Below are positions 45,419 through 53,748 of a stretch of DNA of 64,000 nt, one piece after another (position 1 is the stretch's first letter; every line of letters begins with the position of its first letter). Under the pieces are notes generated by a model that did not search any database, was not told the DNA's origin, and was given only the letters and a program-made list of their open reading frames with translations. Source of the stretch: Planctomycetes bacterium MalM25. Lineage in GTDB: Bacteria > Planctomycetota > Planctomycetia > Pirellulales > Lacipirellulaceae. The stretch lies in NCBI GenBank assembly GCA_007745835.1, contig CP036424.1:1697001-1761000 (forward strand), given 5' to 3'. The position numbers and the translations under genes were made by a program.

Positions 45419-46486
45419 GTGTCGCAGAAGCTCAGCGCCGCCACGCTCCGCGCCAAGAACTACCCGCTTGGTCCCGAGTGGTACTGCGAGATCGTCACCA
45501 AGCCGATCACGGGCGACCTGGCCGAGCACCAGGACGGCATCGTCCGCCGCGACCCGAGCGCGGTCATCCAGGTCGATGGCGTCTATCACGTCTGGTACAG
45601 CCGCTCGACCGGCATGAGCGCCGGCTTCGGCAGCGGCGACCTCGACGCGAAGACCTTCCCCTGGGACCACTGCGACCTCTGGCACGCCACGAGCGAAGAC
45701 GGCTGGCACTGGGTCGAGCAGGGCCCCGCGGTCCTGCGCGGCGAGGCCGGATCGTACGACGATCGCAGCGTCTTCACGCCCGAGGTGCTCGCCCACGAGG
45801 GCAAATACTACCTCGTCTACCAGGTCGTGCAGTCGCCCTACCTGCGGCGTTCGTACGAGCACGTCTCGCTGGCGGTCGCCGACAGCCCCGAGGGTCCGTG
45901 GAGAAAGGTGGACGGCCCGATCCTCGAGACCGCTCAAGACGGCGAGTGGGACGGCGACGCCGACAACCGTTTCCTGGTGAAGTCGAAGGGGAGCTTCGAC
46001 AGCCACAAGACGCACGACCCGACCCTCATGGCCTACAGCGGCAAGTTCTACCTTTACTACAAGGGCGAGCCGATGGGCGAAGAGATGTTCATGGGCGGGC
46101 GGGAAACGAAGTGGGGCGTCGCCATCGCGGACCAGCCCGAGGGCCCCTACGTCCGCAGCGAGTACAACCCGATCACCAACTCGGGCCACGAGGTCTGCGT
46201 TTGGCACTACGACGGCGGCATCGCCGCGATGCTCACGACCGACGGCCCCGAGCGCAACACGATCCAGTGGGCGCCCGACGGCATCAACTTCGAGATCAAG
46301 GCCTACATCAAGGGCGCGCCCGAGGCGAACGGCCTGTTCCGCACGCCCGACCACGAGAAGGGCCCGCTCGAAGGCCTCCGCTGGGGGCTCTGCCACGAGG
46401 TGGGCGACCATTCGGGATTCATGCGGCGATTCGAAGTCGACGAAGAGCTGAAGAACTACTTTCTGAGGCGTGAGACCTACGAGTGA
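45419..46486 (+). CDS. GH117 family alpha-1,3-(3,6-anhydro)-L-galactosidase (neoagarobiose hydrolase)
   Basis: A 355-aa protein without a signal peptide. The helical N terminus ([18 protein letters not shown]) is the domain-swapped element of GH117 dimers. The five-bladed propeller contains [33 protein letters not shown] and NSGHEVCVW, where the Asp residues and the His of SGHE are the expected active-site groups. It would split imported neoagarobiose into D-galactose and 3,6-anhydro-L-galactose in the cytoplasm, feeding the divergent catabolic operon. GTG start; 33 nt after the porter gene. Confidence 0.92.
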   Translation: MSQKLSAATLRAKNYPLGPEWYCEIVTKPITGDLAEHQDGIVRRDPSAVIQVDGVYHVWYSRSTGMSAGFGSGDLDAKTFPWDHCDLWHATSEDGWHWVEQGPAVLRGEAGSYDDRSVFTPEVLAHEGKYYLVYQVVQSPYLRRSYEHVSLAVADSPEGPWRKVDGPILETAQDGEWDGDADNRFLVKSKGSFDSHKTHDPTLMAYSGKFYLYYKGEPMGEEMFMGGRETKWGVAIADQPEGPYVRSEYNPITNSGHEVCVWHYDGGIAAMLTTDGPERNTIQWAPDGINFEIKAYIKGAPEANGLFRTPDHEKGPLEGLRWGLCHEVGDHSGFMRRFEVDEELKNYFLRRETYE

Positions 46487-46498
46487 GCCTTCTCTTTG

Positions 46499-46574
46499 GC
46501 GCCCGCGGCTAGCGCCGTCGGCTCAAAGCACGCGTGAACGCAATGACTGAGCCGAAGGCGCTAGCCTCGGGCGC
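46499..46574. repeat. Long stem-loop of a dispersed palindromic repeat
   Basis: Arms 46499-46525 and 46548-46574 (27 nt each, two mismatches) pair around a 22-nt loop. The core is GGCTAGCGCC with GGCTCA at the inner end. It sits between the GH117 and ADH genes and might act as terminator or mRNA stabiliser, splitting the operon. Confidence 0.8.
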
Positions 46575-46606
46575 ACCACGTCAGGCTTTGCCAGCACAAC
46601 AACGCT

Positions 46607-47716
46607 ATGACCCATTCCGTTGCCGCCGCCGTCAGCGACTCGCAGGGCGGATTCAAGATCCGCGAGATTGAGGTCGGCGAGCCCGGGCCGGGCGAGGTCG
46701 CCGTGCGGGTGATGGCGTCGGGCGTCTGCCACACCGACTTCGACTCGATGAGTTGGGACCGCCCCGTGGTGATGGGCCACGAGGGGGCGGGCGTGGTCAC
46801 GGCCGTTGGCGAGGGCGTCGCCGGCTACCGCGAGGGGGACCGCGTCCTGCTCAACTGGGCGATCCCCTGCCTGGAGTGCCCGATGTGCCTCCGCGGCCAT
46901 CAGAACCTCTGCCAAACGAACAACACCGTCACCGCCCCCGCGCCCGCCCGCGGCCACGCCCACGCCGAGGCGACGCGGCTCGACGGGGCCCCGGTCGAGC
47001 GCTCGTTCGCGCTGGGCACGATGTGCCCGCACACCATCGTCCGCGAGGCGGCCCTCGTGCCGATCCACGTCGACATCCCCTGGGAGTCGGCCTGCATCAT
47101 CGGCTGCGGCGTGATGACCGGCTACGGCTCGGCGGTGAACGCCGGCCGCGTGAAGGCGGGCGACAACGCGGTCGTCATCGGCTGCGGAGGCGTCGGCCTC
47201 AACGCGGTGCAGGGCTGCCGCATCGCCGGGGCGCGGAAGGTCATCGCGATCGACCTGAGCGAGGCCCGCCTCGCGATGGCCAAGTCGTTCGGCGCCACCG
47301 ACACCATCCAAGCCGACCGCGACGACGCCGGTCTGCTCCGCGCCGCCGGGCAAGTCGCCGAGCTCTGCGGCGGGATCGGCGCCGACGTGGCCGTCGAGGC
47401 GACCGCGGTGCCGGCGCTCGGCGCGGCGCCGCTAGCGATGGTCCGCTCGGGGGGCGTCGCGGTGCAGGCCTCCGGCATCGAGCAGGAGGTCACGATCGAC
47501 ATGGAGCTGTTCGAGTGGGATAAGACCTACATCAACCCGCTCTACGGCGGCTGTCGCCCCGCGATCGACCTGCCGATCCTGCTGGACCTCTACGCCCGTG
47601 GCGAGCTGCTGCTCGACGAGATGATCAGCCGGCGTTACCCGCTCGACCAACTCGGCGAAGCGTTCGAGGACATGCACCACGGGCGGATCGCGAAGGGCGT
47701 GATTGTCTTCGACTGA
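46607..47716 (+). CDS. Zn-dependent class III-like alcohol dehydrogenase
   Basis: A 369-aa MDR enzyme. Catalytic-zinc ligands appear in GVCHTDF, GHEGAG and GCGVMTGYG. The structural-zinc lobe PCLECPMCLRGHQNLC has all four cysteines, and the cofactor fold has VIGCGGVGLNAVQG. The layout is that of class III ADHs, which oxidise formaldehyde adducts (glutathione- or mycothiol-dependent). In an agar locus with a P450 demethylase, a role in formaldehyde or methanol disposal is attractive. Direct oxidation of a sugar alcohol is an alternative. It is followed 22 nt later by an esterase-D-like gene. Confidence 0.88.
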   Translation: MTHSVAAAVSDSQGGFKIREIEVGEPGPGEVAVRVMASGVCHTDFDSMSWDRPVVMGHEGAGVVTAVGEGVAGYREGDRVLLNWAIPCLECPMCLRGHQNLCQTNNTVTAPAPARGHAHAEATRLDGAPVERSFALGTMCPHTIVREAALVPIHVDIPWESACIIGCGVMTGYGSAVNAGRVKAGDNAVVIGCGGVGLNAVQGCRIAGARKVIAIDLSEARLAMAKSFGATDTIQADRDDAGLLRAAGQVAELCGGIGADVAVEATAVPALGAAPLAMVRSGGVAVQASGIEQEVTIDMELFEWDKTYINPLYGGCRPAIDLPILLDLYARGELLLDEMISRRYPLDQLGEAFEDMHHGRIAKGVIVFD

Positions 47717-47738
47717 AGTTCGCTCGATAATCGCTGCC

Positions 47739-48539
47739 ATGACACGCTTCCGCACGATCGAAGTCTCCGACCCGCCGTACGAATCGGCCGGGCTACGCTA
47801 CGTCACGGTGCAGACGCCGAACCTCGTTGGGCGGGGCGACCTGAGCGTCTTCGTGCCGCGGCAAGCGGGGGCCGTCGATGGGCCATTGCCGGTCGTCACG
47901 CTGTTGCACGGCGTGTACGGCAGCCACTGGGTCTGGTCGCAGAAGGCGGGCGTCCACCTCACGGCCCAACGGATGATCGACGCGGGCGAATTGCCGCCGC
48001 TGCTGATCGCGATGCCCTCCGACGGGCTGATGTTCGACGGCTCCGCCTACCTGCCGCACAACGGCCGGCGGTTCGACTCTTGGATCGTCGAAGACACGCA
48101 CGACGCGCTGATCGAGGCCGGCTTGCCGACCGCGGCCGACGCGCCCCGCTTCCTCGCCGGCCTATCGATGGGGGGCTACGGCGCGTTGCGGCTCGGCGCG
48201 GCGCATCCCGAACGCTTCGCTGCCTTCGCCGGGCACTCCTCGATCACCGAGCTGGAGCAGATGAAGCTCTTCGTCGAAGAGGACCTGTCGGTTTACGGCG
48301 ATCAGACGGGCGCCGATTCGGTGATCGAGACGATGAAGCGGCACGCCGACCGACTGCCGCCCTTCCGCTTCGATTGCGGCGTTGAGGACGAACTGATCGA
48401 CGCCAACCGGACGCTGCACCAACAGCTCAACGACGCCGGCATCGGGCACGAGTACGCGGAGCACCCGGGCGGGCACGAGTGGCCCTACTGGGCGGAGCAT
48501 ATCCGCACGACGCTGAAGTTCTTCGCCGCGCAGCTGTGA
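47739..48539 (+). CDS. Esterase D/S-formylglutathione hydrolase-like alpha/beta hydrolase
   Basis: A 266-aa alpha/beta hydrolase of the esterase family. The nucleophile elbow is GLSMGGYG, the oxyanion region VTLLHGVYGSHWVW, and the C-terminal HPGGHEWPYW supplies the catalytic His. Adjacent class III ADH plus esterase D is the classical formaldehyde oxidation pair, which fits the P450 demethylation idea. A carbohydrate esterase acting on acylated oligosaccharide is also possible because the same fold is common in polysaccharide loci. Start is the ATG reading MTRFRTIEV. Confidence 0.86.
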   Translation: MTRFRTIEVSDPPYESAGLRYVTVQTPNLVGRGDLSVFVPRQAGAVDGPLPVVTLLHGVYGSHWVWSQKAGVHLTAQRMIDAGELPPLLIAMPSDGLMFDGSAYLPHNGRRFDSWIVEDTHDALIEAGLPTAADAPRFLAGLSMGGYGALRLGAAHPERFAAFAGHSSITELEQMKLFVEEDLSVYGDQTGADSVIETMKRHADRLPPFRFDCGVEDELIDANRTLHQQLNDAGIGHEYAEHPGGHEWPYWAEHIRTTLKFFAAQL

Positions 48540-48568
48540 GCCTGTAGGGGAAGAAAAGGCGACCAGCT

Positions 48569-49099
48569 CTACGTCGCTTCGATGCCGGCGGCGGCGAGCA
48601 GCAAGCCCTCGCTGCGGGTGACGCCCAGCTTGTCTCGCATGTTCTTCAGGTGGGCGCGGACGGTCGCCTCGCTCGTGTTCAGGAGCCGAGCGATCTCCCC
48701 GTTCGCCGCGCCGCCGGCGACCAGCGTAAGCACCTCGCGCTCGCGCGGGGTGAGCGTCTCGCCGAACCGGCGCACGAGGCGGCCGATCACCAGGTCGTCG
48801 CCCGCCGGGTCGAGCCAGACGCGGAACTCGTAGCAGCGCTCGCCGACGCGGAGCGAAGCGGCGACGTCCGCCCGGCGGCGGCGGAACATGCAGGCGTCGA
48901 CGAACGCCTCGCGCAGGCATTCCATCCCCTCGTGGTCCCAGCAGAGCTCCCACGGGTAGGCGTCCGCCAGACCGGGCAGGTTCGGGCTGTAGAGGCACCG
49001 CCCGTCGCGCGAGACGACGATCACCGCGTAGGCGGCGGCGTGCTCGTGGCGGTTGTTCGCGTCTTGGGAGGGGGCGTGCAGCAGGGGCGGGGCAACCAT
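48569..49099 (-). CDS. LuxR-type HTH regulator with short sensor region
   Basis: A 176-aa protein. The C-terminal 65 residues are a LuxR/FixJ helix-turn-helix: LTPREREVLTLVAGGAANGEIARLL and TVRAHLKNMRDKLGV. The N-terminal 100 residues contain AYAVIVVSRDGRCLYSPNLP, which looks like a small PAS-like fold. No phosphoacceptor receiver is present. The start is taken at ATG 49099; a longer frame to 49456 is low-complexity and overlaps a divergent ORF. It points tail-to-tail at the agar operon end (29 nt), so a functional link is uncertain. A palindrome lies upstream. Confidence 0.82.
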   Translation of the reverse strand: MVAPPLLHAPSQDANNRHEHAAAYAVIVVSRDGRCLYSPNLPGLADAYPWELCWDHEGMECLREAFVDACMFRRRRADVAASLRVGERCYEFRVWLDPAGDDLVIGRLVRRFGETLTPREREVLTLVAGGAANGEIARLLNTSEATVRAHLKNMRDKLGVTRSEGLLLAAAGIEAT

Positions 49100-49223
49100 C
49101 GCGACGGCGCTCGCAGGCTGTGGATCAATCGAGGCAAAAAACACCCGACCTCTCAGCAGTTGTGAATAGCCACCCCCTGCCGAACCGGGCAGGATGGGGT
49201 CCTCACCACCGCAGCGAGGGGGT

Positions 49224-49239
49224 GTGTTCGCATGAACAC
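49224..49239. promoter_or_regulatory. Palindrome GTGTTC-GCAT-GAACAC
   Basis: A perfect 6+6 inverted repeat with a 4-nt spacer in the divergent region between the LuxR-type gene and a small plus-strand ORF; the length suits a dimeric HTH protein. Confidence 0.45.
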
Positions 49240-49277
49240 TACCCTCGCGGTTCTCGCTTGTCAAACTCCCACCGCCG

Positions 49278-49508
49278 ATGACGTCGCCAACGGACCCTCC
49301 AGACGACTCTCCGGCGGAGAATGGCTCGCTCGATCTGGCCGTTATCCAGGCGCTCGCGCGGATCACGGGGGGCGACATCGCCGCGTTCAGCGAAGCGACC
49401 GACCCTCCCGAGGAGGTCGTCCGCTGGCTTGGCAAAGCCGATCGTGCGCAGGTCAACGGGCTGCTGATCCAGACACTCAGGCGATGGAATCAGCTCCGCC
49501 GCTCTTAA
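49278..49508 (+). CDS. Small hypothetical protein
   Basis: A 76-aa frame beginning with ATG. The first 18 residues are acidic and Pro/Ser-rich; the remainder is predicted helical (LDLAVIQALARITGGDIAAF, VNGLLIQTLRRWNQLRR). No family is recognised. It is convergent with hpt and divergent from the LuxR-type gene. The amphipathic composition and a tidy fit between neighbours make it plausible, but there is no independent proof of expression. Confidence 0.5.
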   Translation: MTSPTDPPDDSPAENGSLDLAVIQALARITGGDIAAFSEATDPPEEVVRWLGKADRAQVNGLLIQTLRRWNQLRRS

Positions 49509-49519
49509 GAGTCGGCGGT

Positions 49520-50074
49520 TTAAGAGTCGGTGGCGCCCACCAGCTCCTGGTGCTTGTCCAGGTCTTCCTGGTCGAGCACGCCGAGGAAGGGGAGGTTGCG
49601 GTAATGGTCGTCGTAGTCGAGGCCGTAGCCGACGACGAACTCGTCCGGGATCTCGAAGGCGACGAAATCGGGCTGCTGGGTCACCTCCTGCCGGCCGTGC
49701 TTGCGGAGCAGCACCGCGGAGCGGATCGACTTGGGGCCGAACTCGTGCATCTTCTCGATCACCTTCACGAGGGTGTGCCCCGTGTCGAAGATGTCATCGA
49801 CCAGCAGCACTTCGCGGTCCTTGATGTCGAACAGCAGCTCCGAGTTGATGCTCAGCTCGCCACGGGTGGTGGTCTCGCCCCCGTAGCTGGAGGCCTCGAT
49901 CACGCCGACCCGCAGGGGCATCTCGAGCTTGCGGATCAGGTCCGCCAGCAGGACGACGCTGCCGGTCAGCACGCAGACGATCGACAGCGGTCGGTCGCCG
50001 TAGACCTCGGCGATCTGGGCGGCCATCCGCTCGACGCCTTCTTGCAGTTCGGATTCGCTGTGGAGGACGTGCAT
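49520..50074 (-). CDS. hpt: Hypoxanthine phosphoribosyltransferase
   Basis: A 184-aa type I PRTase. The PRPP-binding motif VLLVDDIFDTGHTL lies near residue 100, EASSYGGETTTRGEL is the flexible loop typical of Hpt, and FVVGYGLDYDDHYRNLPFLGVL closes the active site. It converts hypoxanthine or guanine with PRPP to IMP/GMP. Nearby nucleoside transporter and upp genes suggest a salvage cluster, though the intergenic repeat at 50108-50356 separates them. Confidence 0.95.
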   Translation of the reverse strand: MHVLHSESELQEGVERMAAQIAEVYGDRPLSIVCVLTGSVVLLADLIRKLEMPLRVGVIEASSYGGETTTRGELSINSELLFDIKDREVLLVDDIFDTGHTLVKVIEKMHEFGPKSIRSAVLLRKHGRQEVTQQPDFVAFEIPDEFVVGYGLDYDDHYRNLPFLGVLDQEDLDKHQELVGATDS

Positions 50075-50107
50075 TGTAAGGAGGCTTCAGGGAGATGGGG
50101 GCTTTAA

Positions 50108-50356
50108 GAAGGGAGATAGGGGGATGTTTGGAGATGGGGGGATCGCAAGCGGAATTTTCGAGTCGTTGGATGGGGCAAAGCCGATCCGTCGCAGAACACC
50201 AAGCGTTATCGATTTGTAACGGTAAGGCAGTCGCTCTGCGACTGCCGCCAATCAACTAAACCAATGGCTGTCGCTCCCAAGGGGCAAACGAAGCCGTTTG
50301 ACTTTCAGCAACGAACGGCCATCCCGTCATCCCCAAATATCCCCCTATCTCCCTTC
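50108..50356. repeat. 249-bp element bounded by G-rich terminal inverted repeats (copy 1)
   Basis: The left arm 50108-50131 and the right arm 50333-50356 are 24-nt inverted repeats with one mismatch, sharing GAAGGGAGATAGGGGGAT. The interior has no ORF; it holds a GCAGTCGC/GCGACTGC hairpin near 50227-50246. A sister element lies at 60546-60757 in an equivalent position between same-strand genes. Confidence 0.7.
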
Positions 50357-50367
50357 GTAATGTCTGC

Positions 50368-51639
50368 CTACAAGAGCAGGCTCGCGATGCAAGCGGTCAT
50401 GAAGGCCGCCAGCGTGCCGCCTATCATCGCTCGTAAGCCGAGCGTCGCCAAGTCACTGCGGCGTTCGGGGGCGATGCCGCCGATGCCGCCCAGCTGGATG
50501 CCGATCGAGCTGAAGTTGGCGAAGCCGCACAGGGCGTAGGTCATGATCTGGCGGGTCCGCTCGCTGATCATCTCGGCGTTGACCGTGCCGTCCGCGGCGA
50601 CCGGCGCCCACTCGGCGAGGCGGCCGTAGGCGACGAACTCGTTGGTCGCCATCTTGAGGCCCATGAGCTCCCCCGCCTTGCCGCAGTCGGTCGACTCGAT
50701 GCCGATGAGCCACGCCAGGGGGGCGAACAGCGTGCCGAGGATCCCCTCCAGGGACCAGGCGGACGGGTCTTCGGGGACGTCCTGACCGAGCTGGGCGGCG
50801 AGCCACCAGAAGCCGTCCCCGGTGAGGCCGAGCAGGACGTTCACGACCGCGATCAGCGCGAGGAAGACGATCAGCATGGCGCCGACGTTCAGCGCAAGTT
50901 GCAGGCCGCCGGTGGTCCCTTTGGCGATCGCCTCGAGGACGTTGACGCTGTCGTCGTCCACGTCGACGCCGACGTGGCCCAGCGTGCGGGGCGTCTCGGT
51001 CTCGGGCTGCATCACCTTGGCGAGCAGCAGGGCGCCGGGCGCCGAGATAACCGAAGCGGACAGCAGGTGCCCCGCGTTGATGCCCATCGCCGAGAGCGCG
51101 CCGAGCACGCCCCCCGCCATGGTGGCGAAGCCGCCGACCATCACCGCGTTGAGCTCCGAGCGGGTCATCGTGCTGATGTAGGGCCGGATCACGAGGGGCG
51201 CCTCGGTCTGGCCGACGAAGATGTTCGCCGCGGAAGAGAGGGTCTCGGCGCCGGACGTGCCCAGCGTCTTCTGCATGACGATCGCTAGCGCGCCGACGAC
51301 CTTCTGGATCACGCCCAGGTAGTAGAAGATCGACATGAACGCCGAGAAGAAGATGATCGTTGGCAGCACGCGGAACGCGAAGAAGTGATCCTTGAAATTG
51401 GCGCCGAACATGAACTCCGCGCCCGAGTCGACGCAGTTCAGCAGGCCGACGAAGACGTCGTCGATCTTCTCGAAGACGATCCGCCCCGGGTCGGTGCGGA
51501 GGATCAGAAACGCGAAGGCGAATTGCAACAGCAATCCGCAGACGACGATCCGCACGGGGAACCGCTTCTTGTGCGAGCTCATCAGCCAGGCGAGGCCGAT
51601 GATCACCGCGAGGCCGAGCAGGCTGGTGTAGCGTTCCAT
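50368..51639 (-). CDS. CNT-family nucleoside transporter (NupC type)
   Basis: A 423-aa multi-pass membrane protein. Family motifs are visible: GQTEAPLVIRPYISTMTRSE, MVGGFATMAGGVLGAL, GTTGGLQLALNVGAML, LMGLKMATNEFVAYGRL and YALCGFANFSSIGIQLGGIG. It would import nucleosides with Na+ or H+. ATG at 51639 (MERYTSLLG) is used; further upstream sequence is Arg/Pro-rich. Together with hpt and upp it forms a nucleobase and nucleoside salvage group. Confidence 0.94.
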   Translation of the reverse strand: MERYTSLLGLAVIIGLAWLMSSHKKRFPVRIVVCGLLLQFAFAFLILRTDPGRIVFEKIDDVFVGLLNCVDSGAEFMFGANFKDHFFAFRVLPTIIFFSAFMSIFYYLGVIQKVVGALAIVMQKTLGTSGAETLSSAANIFVGQTEAPLVIRPYISTMTRSELNAVMVGGFATMAGGVLGALSAMGINAGHLLSASVISAPGALLLAKVMQPETETPRTLGHVGVDVDDDSVNVLEAIAKGTTGGLQLALNVGAMLIVFLALIAVVNVLLGLTGDGFWWLAAQLGQDVPEDPSAWSLEGILGTLFAPLAWLIGIESTDCGKAGELMGLKMATNEFVAYGRLAEWAPVAADGTVNAEMISERTRQIMTYALCGFANFSSIGIQLGGIGGIAPERRSDLATLGLRAMIGGTLAAFMTACIASLLL

Positions 51640-51669
51640 GCGAGTCGTGGGGTTGCAGGATAGATTTCC

Positions 51670-51739
51670 GGGAGGGCGAGGCTCCCGCCGAGCTTCGACT
51701 CGTTGCACGGCGCCGGCTCGGCGAGAGCCTCGCCCTCCC
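51670..51739. repeat. Long stem-loop of a dispersed palindromic repeat
   Basis: GGGAGGGCGAGGCTC (51670-51684) pairs with 51725-51739, and CGCCGAGC (51686-51693) pairs with 51716-51723, giving a 23-bp stem with one mismatch and a 22-nt loop. It lies between the nucleoside transporter start and the upp stop. Confidence 0.82.
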
Positions 51740-51750
51740 GTGTCTTTGGC

Positions 51751-52380
51751 CTAGCCCGGTGTGTTGAAGATCCGGTCGCCCGCGTCGCCGAGGCCGGGGA
51801 CGATGTAGTTGTGGTCGTTGAGCACGGGGTCGATCCGGCAGACGTAGACCTGCAGGTCGGGGAACGCCTCGGAGACCCGGTCGATCCCCTTCTGGGCCGC
51901 GAGGACCGAGAGCATCTTCACGCGGCCGACGCCCCATCGCTTGAGCGTCTCGAGCGCCGCCAGGACCGAGCCCCCAGTGGCGAGCATCGGGTCGAGGATC
52001 AACGCCGTGTCGACGGGGTGCCCGGGGGGCAGCTTGCTGTAGTACTCGACCGGTTGGGCGGTCGCCTCGTCGCGGTAGAGGCCGAGGTGCCAGACCTCGG
52101 CGGTCGGGATCAGGTCGAGGACCGGATCGACCATGCCGAGCCCGGCGCGGAGGATCGGCACGATGCCGACCCGCTCGCCGAGGCGGCTCCCCTCGGTTGT
52201 GGTGAGCGGCGTGGAGACCTCCGTCTGCTCGCAGCGGAGGTCGTTGGTCGCCTCGTACGCCAGGAGGGTCGATAGCCGCCGGATCAGGTGGCGGAACTCG
52301 TCCGACGGGGTCCGCGCGTCGCGGAGCCGGGTCAGGTGACAGTCGATCAGCGGGTGCTGGACCTCGAAGACGCCACTCAC
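51751..52380 (-). CDS. upp: Uracil phosphoribosyltransferase
   Basis: A 209-aa PRTase with the standard Upp landmarks: HPLIDCHLTRLRD at the N terminus, VPILRAGLGMVDPVL, the PRPP loop ALILDPMLATGGSVLAA and the uracil-binding end YIVPGLGDAGDRIF. It converts uracil and PRPP to UMP. It has full family length. Confidence 0.96.
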   Translation of the reverse strand: MSGVFEVQHPLIDCHLTRLRDARTPSDEFRHLIRRLSTLLAYEATNDLRCEQTEVSTPLTTTEGSRLGERVGIVPILRAGLGMVDPVLDLIPTAEVWHLGLYRDEATAQPVEYYSKLPPGHPVDTALILDPMLATGGSVLAALETLKRWGVGRVKMLSVLAAQKGIDRVSEAFPDLQVYVCRIDPVLNDHNYIVPGLGDAGDRIFNTPG

Positions 52381-52468
52381 AGAAGCTCACCTCGCACGTA
52401 AGAACGGTTGCATCGCCCGCGGCGTGGCAGTCTAACGGGGTGAGCAGCGAAACGGAAGAAGTTGTTGG

Positions 52469-52497
52469 GAACCGCCAAGACGCCAAGAGCGCCAAGA
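52469..52497 (+). repeat. CGCCAAG-type dispersed repeat, copy 1
   Basis: A diverged copy of the 29-nt repeat beginning GAACCGCCAAG, lacking one G and followed by an additional CGCCAAG. It precedes the endonuclease/phosphatase-family gene. Confidence 0.7.
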
Positions 52498-52527
52498 TAC
52501 GCCAAGTGATTGCTGGAGAAGAGGAAC

Positions 52528-53748
52528 GTGCTGGATAAGAGAACGATCGCTGGTGGTTGGTTCCTCCTGGGGATGGTGACCGTCTCCCTCGCGAAAGACC
52601 CGCCGGCGCCCGCCGAGGGGGCGATCCGCGTGGCGACCTACAACGTGGCGATGTACCGCGACCGAGCGGGGCTGCTGACCGAGGAACTCCGCACCGGCCG
52701 GTCACGCCAGGCCGAGCGGATCGCGGAGGTGATCCAACGCGTGCGGCCCGATCTCCTGCTGCTCTGCGAGATCGACTACGCGGCCGAGAAGGGCCCGATC
52801 AAGCCGTTGATCGCGAGCTACCTCGCCCTGCCGCAAGCCGAGGGGCTTCGTGGCATCGACTATCCCAGCAGCTTCACGGCGCCGGTCAACACGGGGGACC
52901 CCTCGGGCCTCGACCTCGATTTCGACGGCCGGACCGACGGCCCGAACGACGCCTGGGGGTTCGGGCGCTACCCGGGGCAGTACGGCATGGCGGTGCTGTC
53001 TCGCTATCCGATCGACCACGAGGCGACGCGGTCGTTCCGAGAGTTGCTCTGGAGCGCTTTGCCCGACGCCAGGCAGCCGATCGACCCCAAGACGGGCCAG
53101 CCTTACTACCCCGACGGGCTGTGGCGGAAGCTCCGCCTGTCGTCGAAGAGCTTCTGGGACGTCGTTGTCACGACGCCGTATGGCAGGATCAGCCTGCTCT
53201 GCTCGCACCCGACACCCCCCGTGTTCGACGGGCCCGAGGACCGCAACGGCTGCCGCAACGCGGACGAGATCGCGCTCGTCGACCACTACGTGAACCGGCC
53301 GACGGCCGAGTTCTTGGTCGACGACCAGGGTCTCCTGGGTGGTCTCGACGCCTCGCGTGAGTTCGTGATCCTCGGCGACCTGAACGCGGACCCGGTCGAT
53401 GGCGACGATCGGCACGGGGCGATCGATGCGTTGCTCACGAGCGAGCGTGTCGCTCGATTCGAGGCCCCGCGCAGCCAGGGCGCCGTGGCGGCCGCCGAAC
53501 GCGGGATCGCGCTCAACGCTCAGCAGAAGGGCGATCCCTCGGTTGATACGGCCGACTTCGGCGGTGACGGCGTCGCGAACATGCGCGTTGACTACGCGCT
53601 CCCCTCACGCGGCCTGGAGGTGAAAGCCACGGGCGTCTACTGGCCCAAGCCGGGTGAACCGGGCGCCGAGGCGATCACCGCTTCAGATCACCGGATGGTC
53701 TGGGTCGATCTCGTGATCAAACACGACGACCCGCCAAGCCCGCAGTGA
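52528..53748 (+). CDS. Secreted endonuclease/exonuclease/phosphatase (EEP) family protein
   Basis: A 406-aa exported protein (TIAGGWFLLGMVTVSLA signal). The EEP fold is shown by VATYNVAMYRD, LLLLCEID, FVILGDLNADPVDGD and ITASDHRMVWVDL, that is, the metal and catalytic Asn/Glu/Asp/His positions. The insert GLDLDFDGRTDGPNDAWG may bind calcium. It could be an extracellular nuclease or a phosphodiesterase. GTG at 52528 is used, with GGAG nine bases upstream; a TTG at 52510 is possible. Its last 32 bases overlap the 3' end of the convergent haloperoxidase-like gene. Confidence 0.88.
   Translation: MLDKRTIAGGWFLLGMVTVSLAKDPPAPAEGAIRVATYNVAMYRDRAGLLTEELRTGRSRQAERIAEVIQRVRPDLLLLCEIDYAAEKGPIKPLIASYLALPQAEGLRGIDYPSSFTAPVNTGDPSGLDLDFDGRTDGPNDAWGFGRYPGQYGMAVLSRYPIDHEATRSFRELLWSALPDARQPIDPKTGQPYYPDGLWRKLRLSSKSFWDVVVTTPYGRISLLCSHPTPPVFDGPEDRNGCRNADEIALVDHYVNRPTAEFLVDDQGLLGGLDASREFVILGDLNADPVDGDDRHGAIDALLTSERVARFEAPRSQGAVAAAERGIALNAQQKGDPSVDTADFGGDGVANMRVDYALPSRGLEVKATGVYWPKPGEPGAEAITASDHRMVWVDLVIKHDDPPSPQ

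Noticed and set aside
50453-52705. 750-aa minus-strand ORF spanning the transporter and upp
   Set aside because: It is an out-of-frame read-through of two recognisable genes with Arg/Pro/Gly-rich nonsense content.
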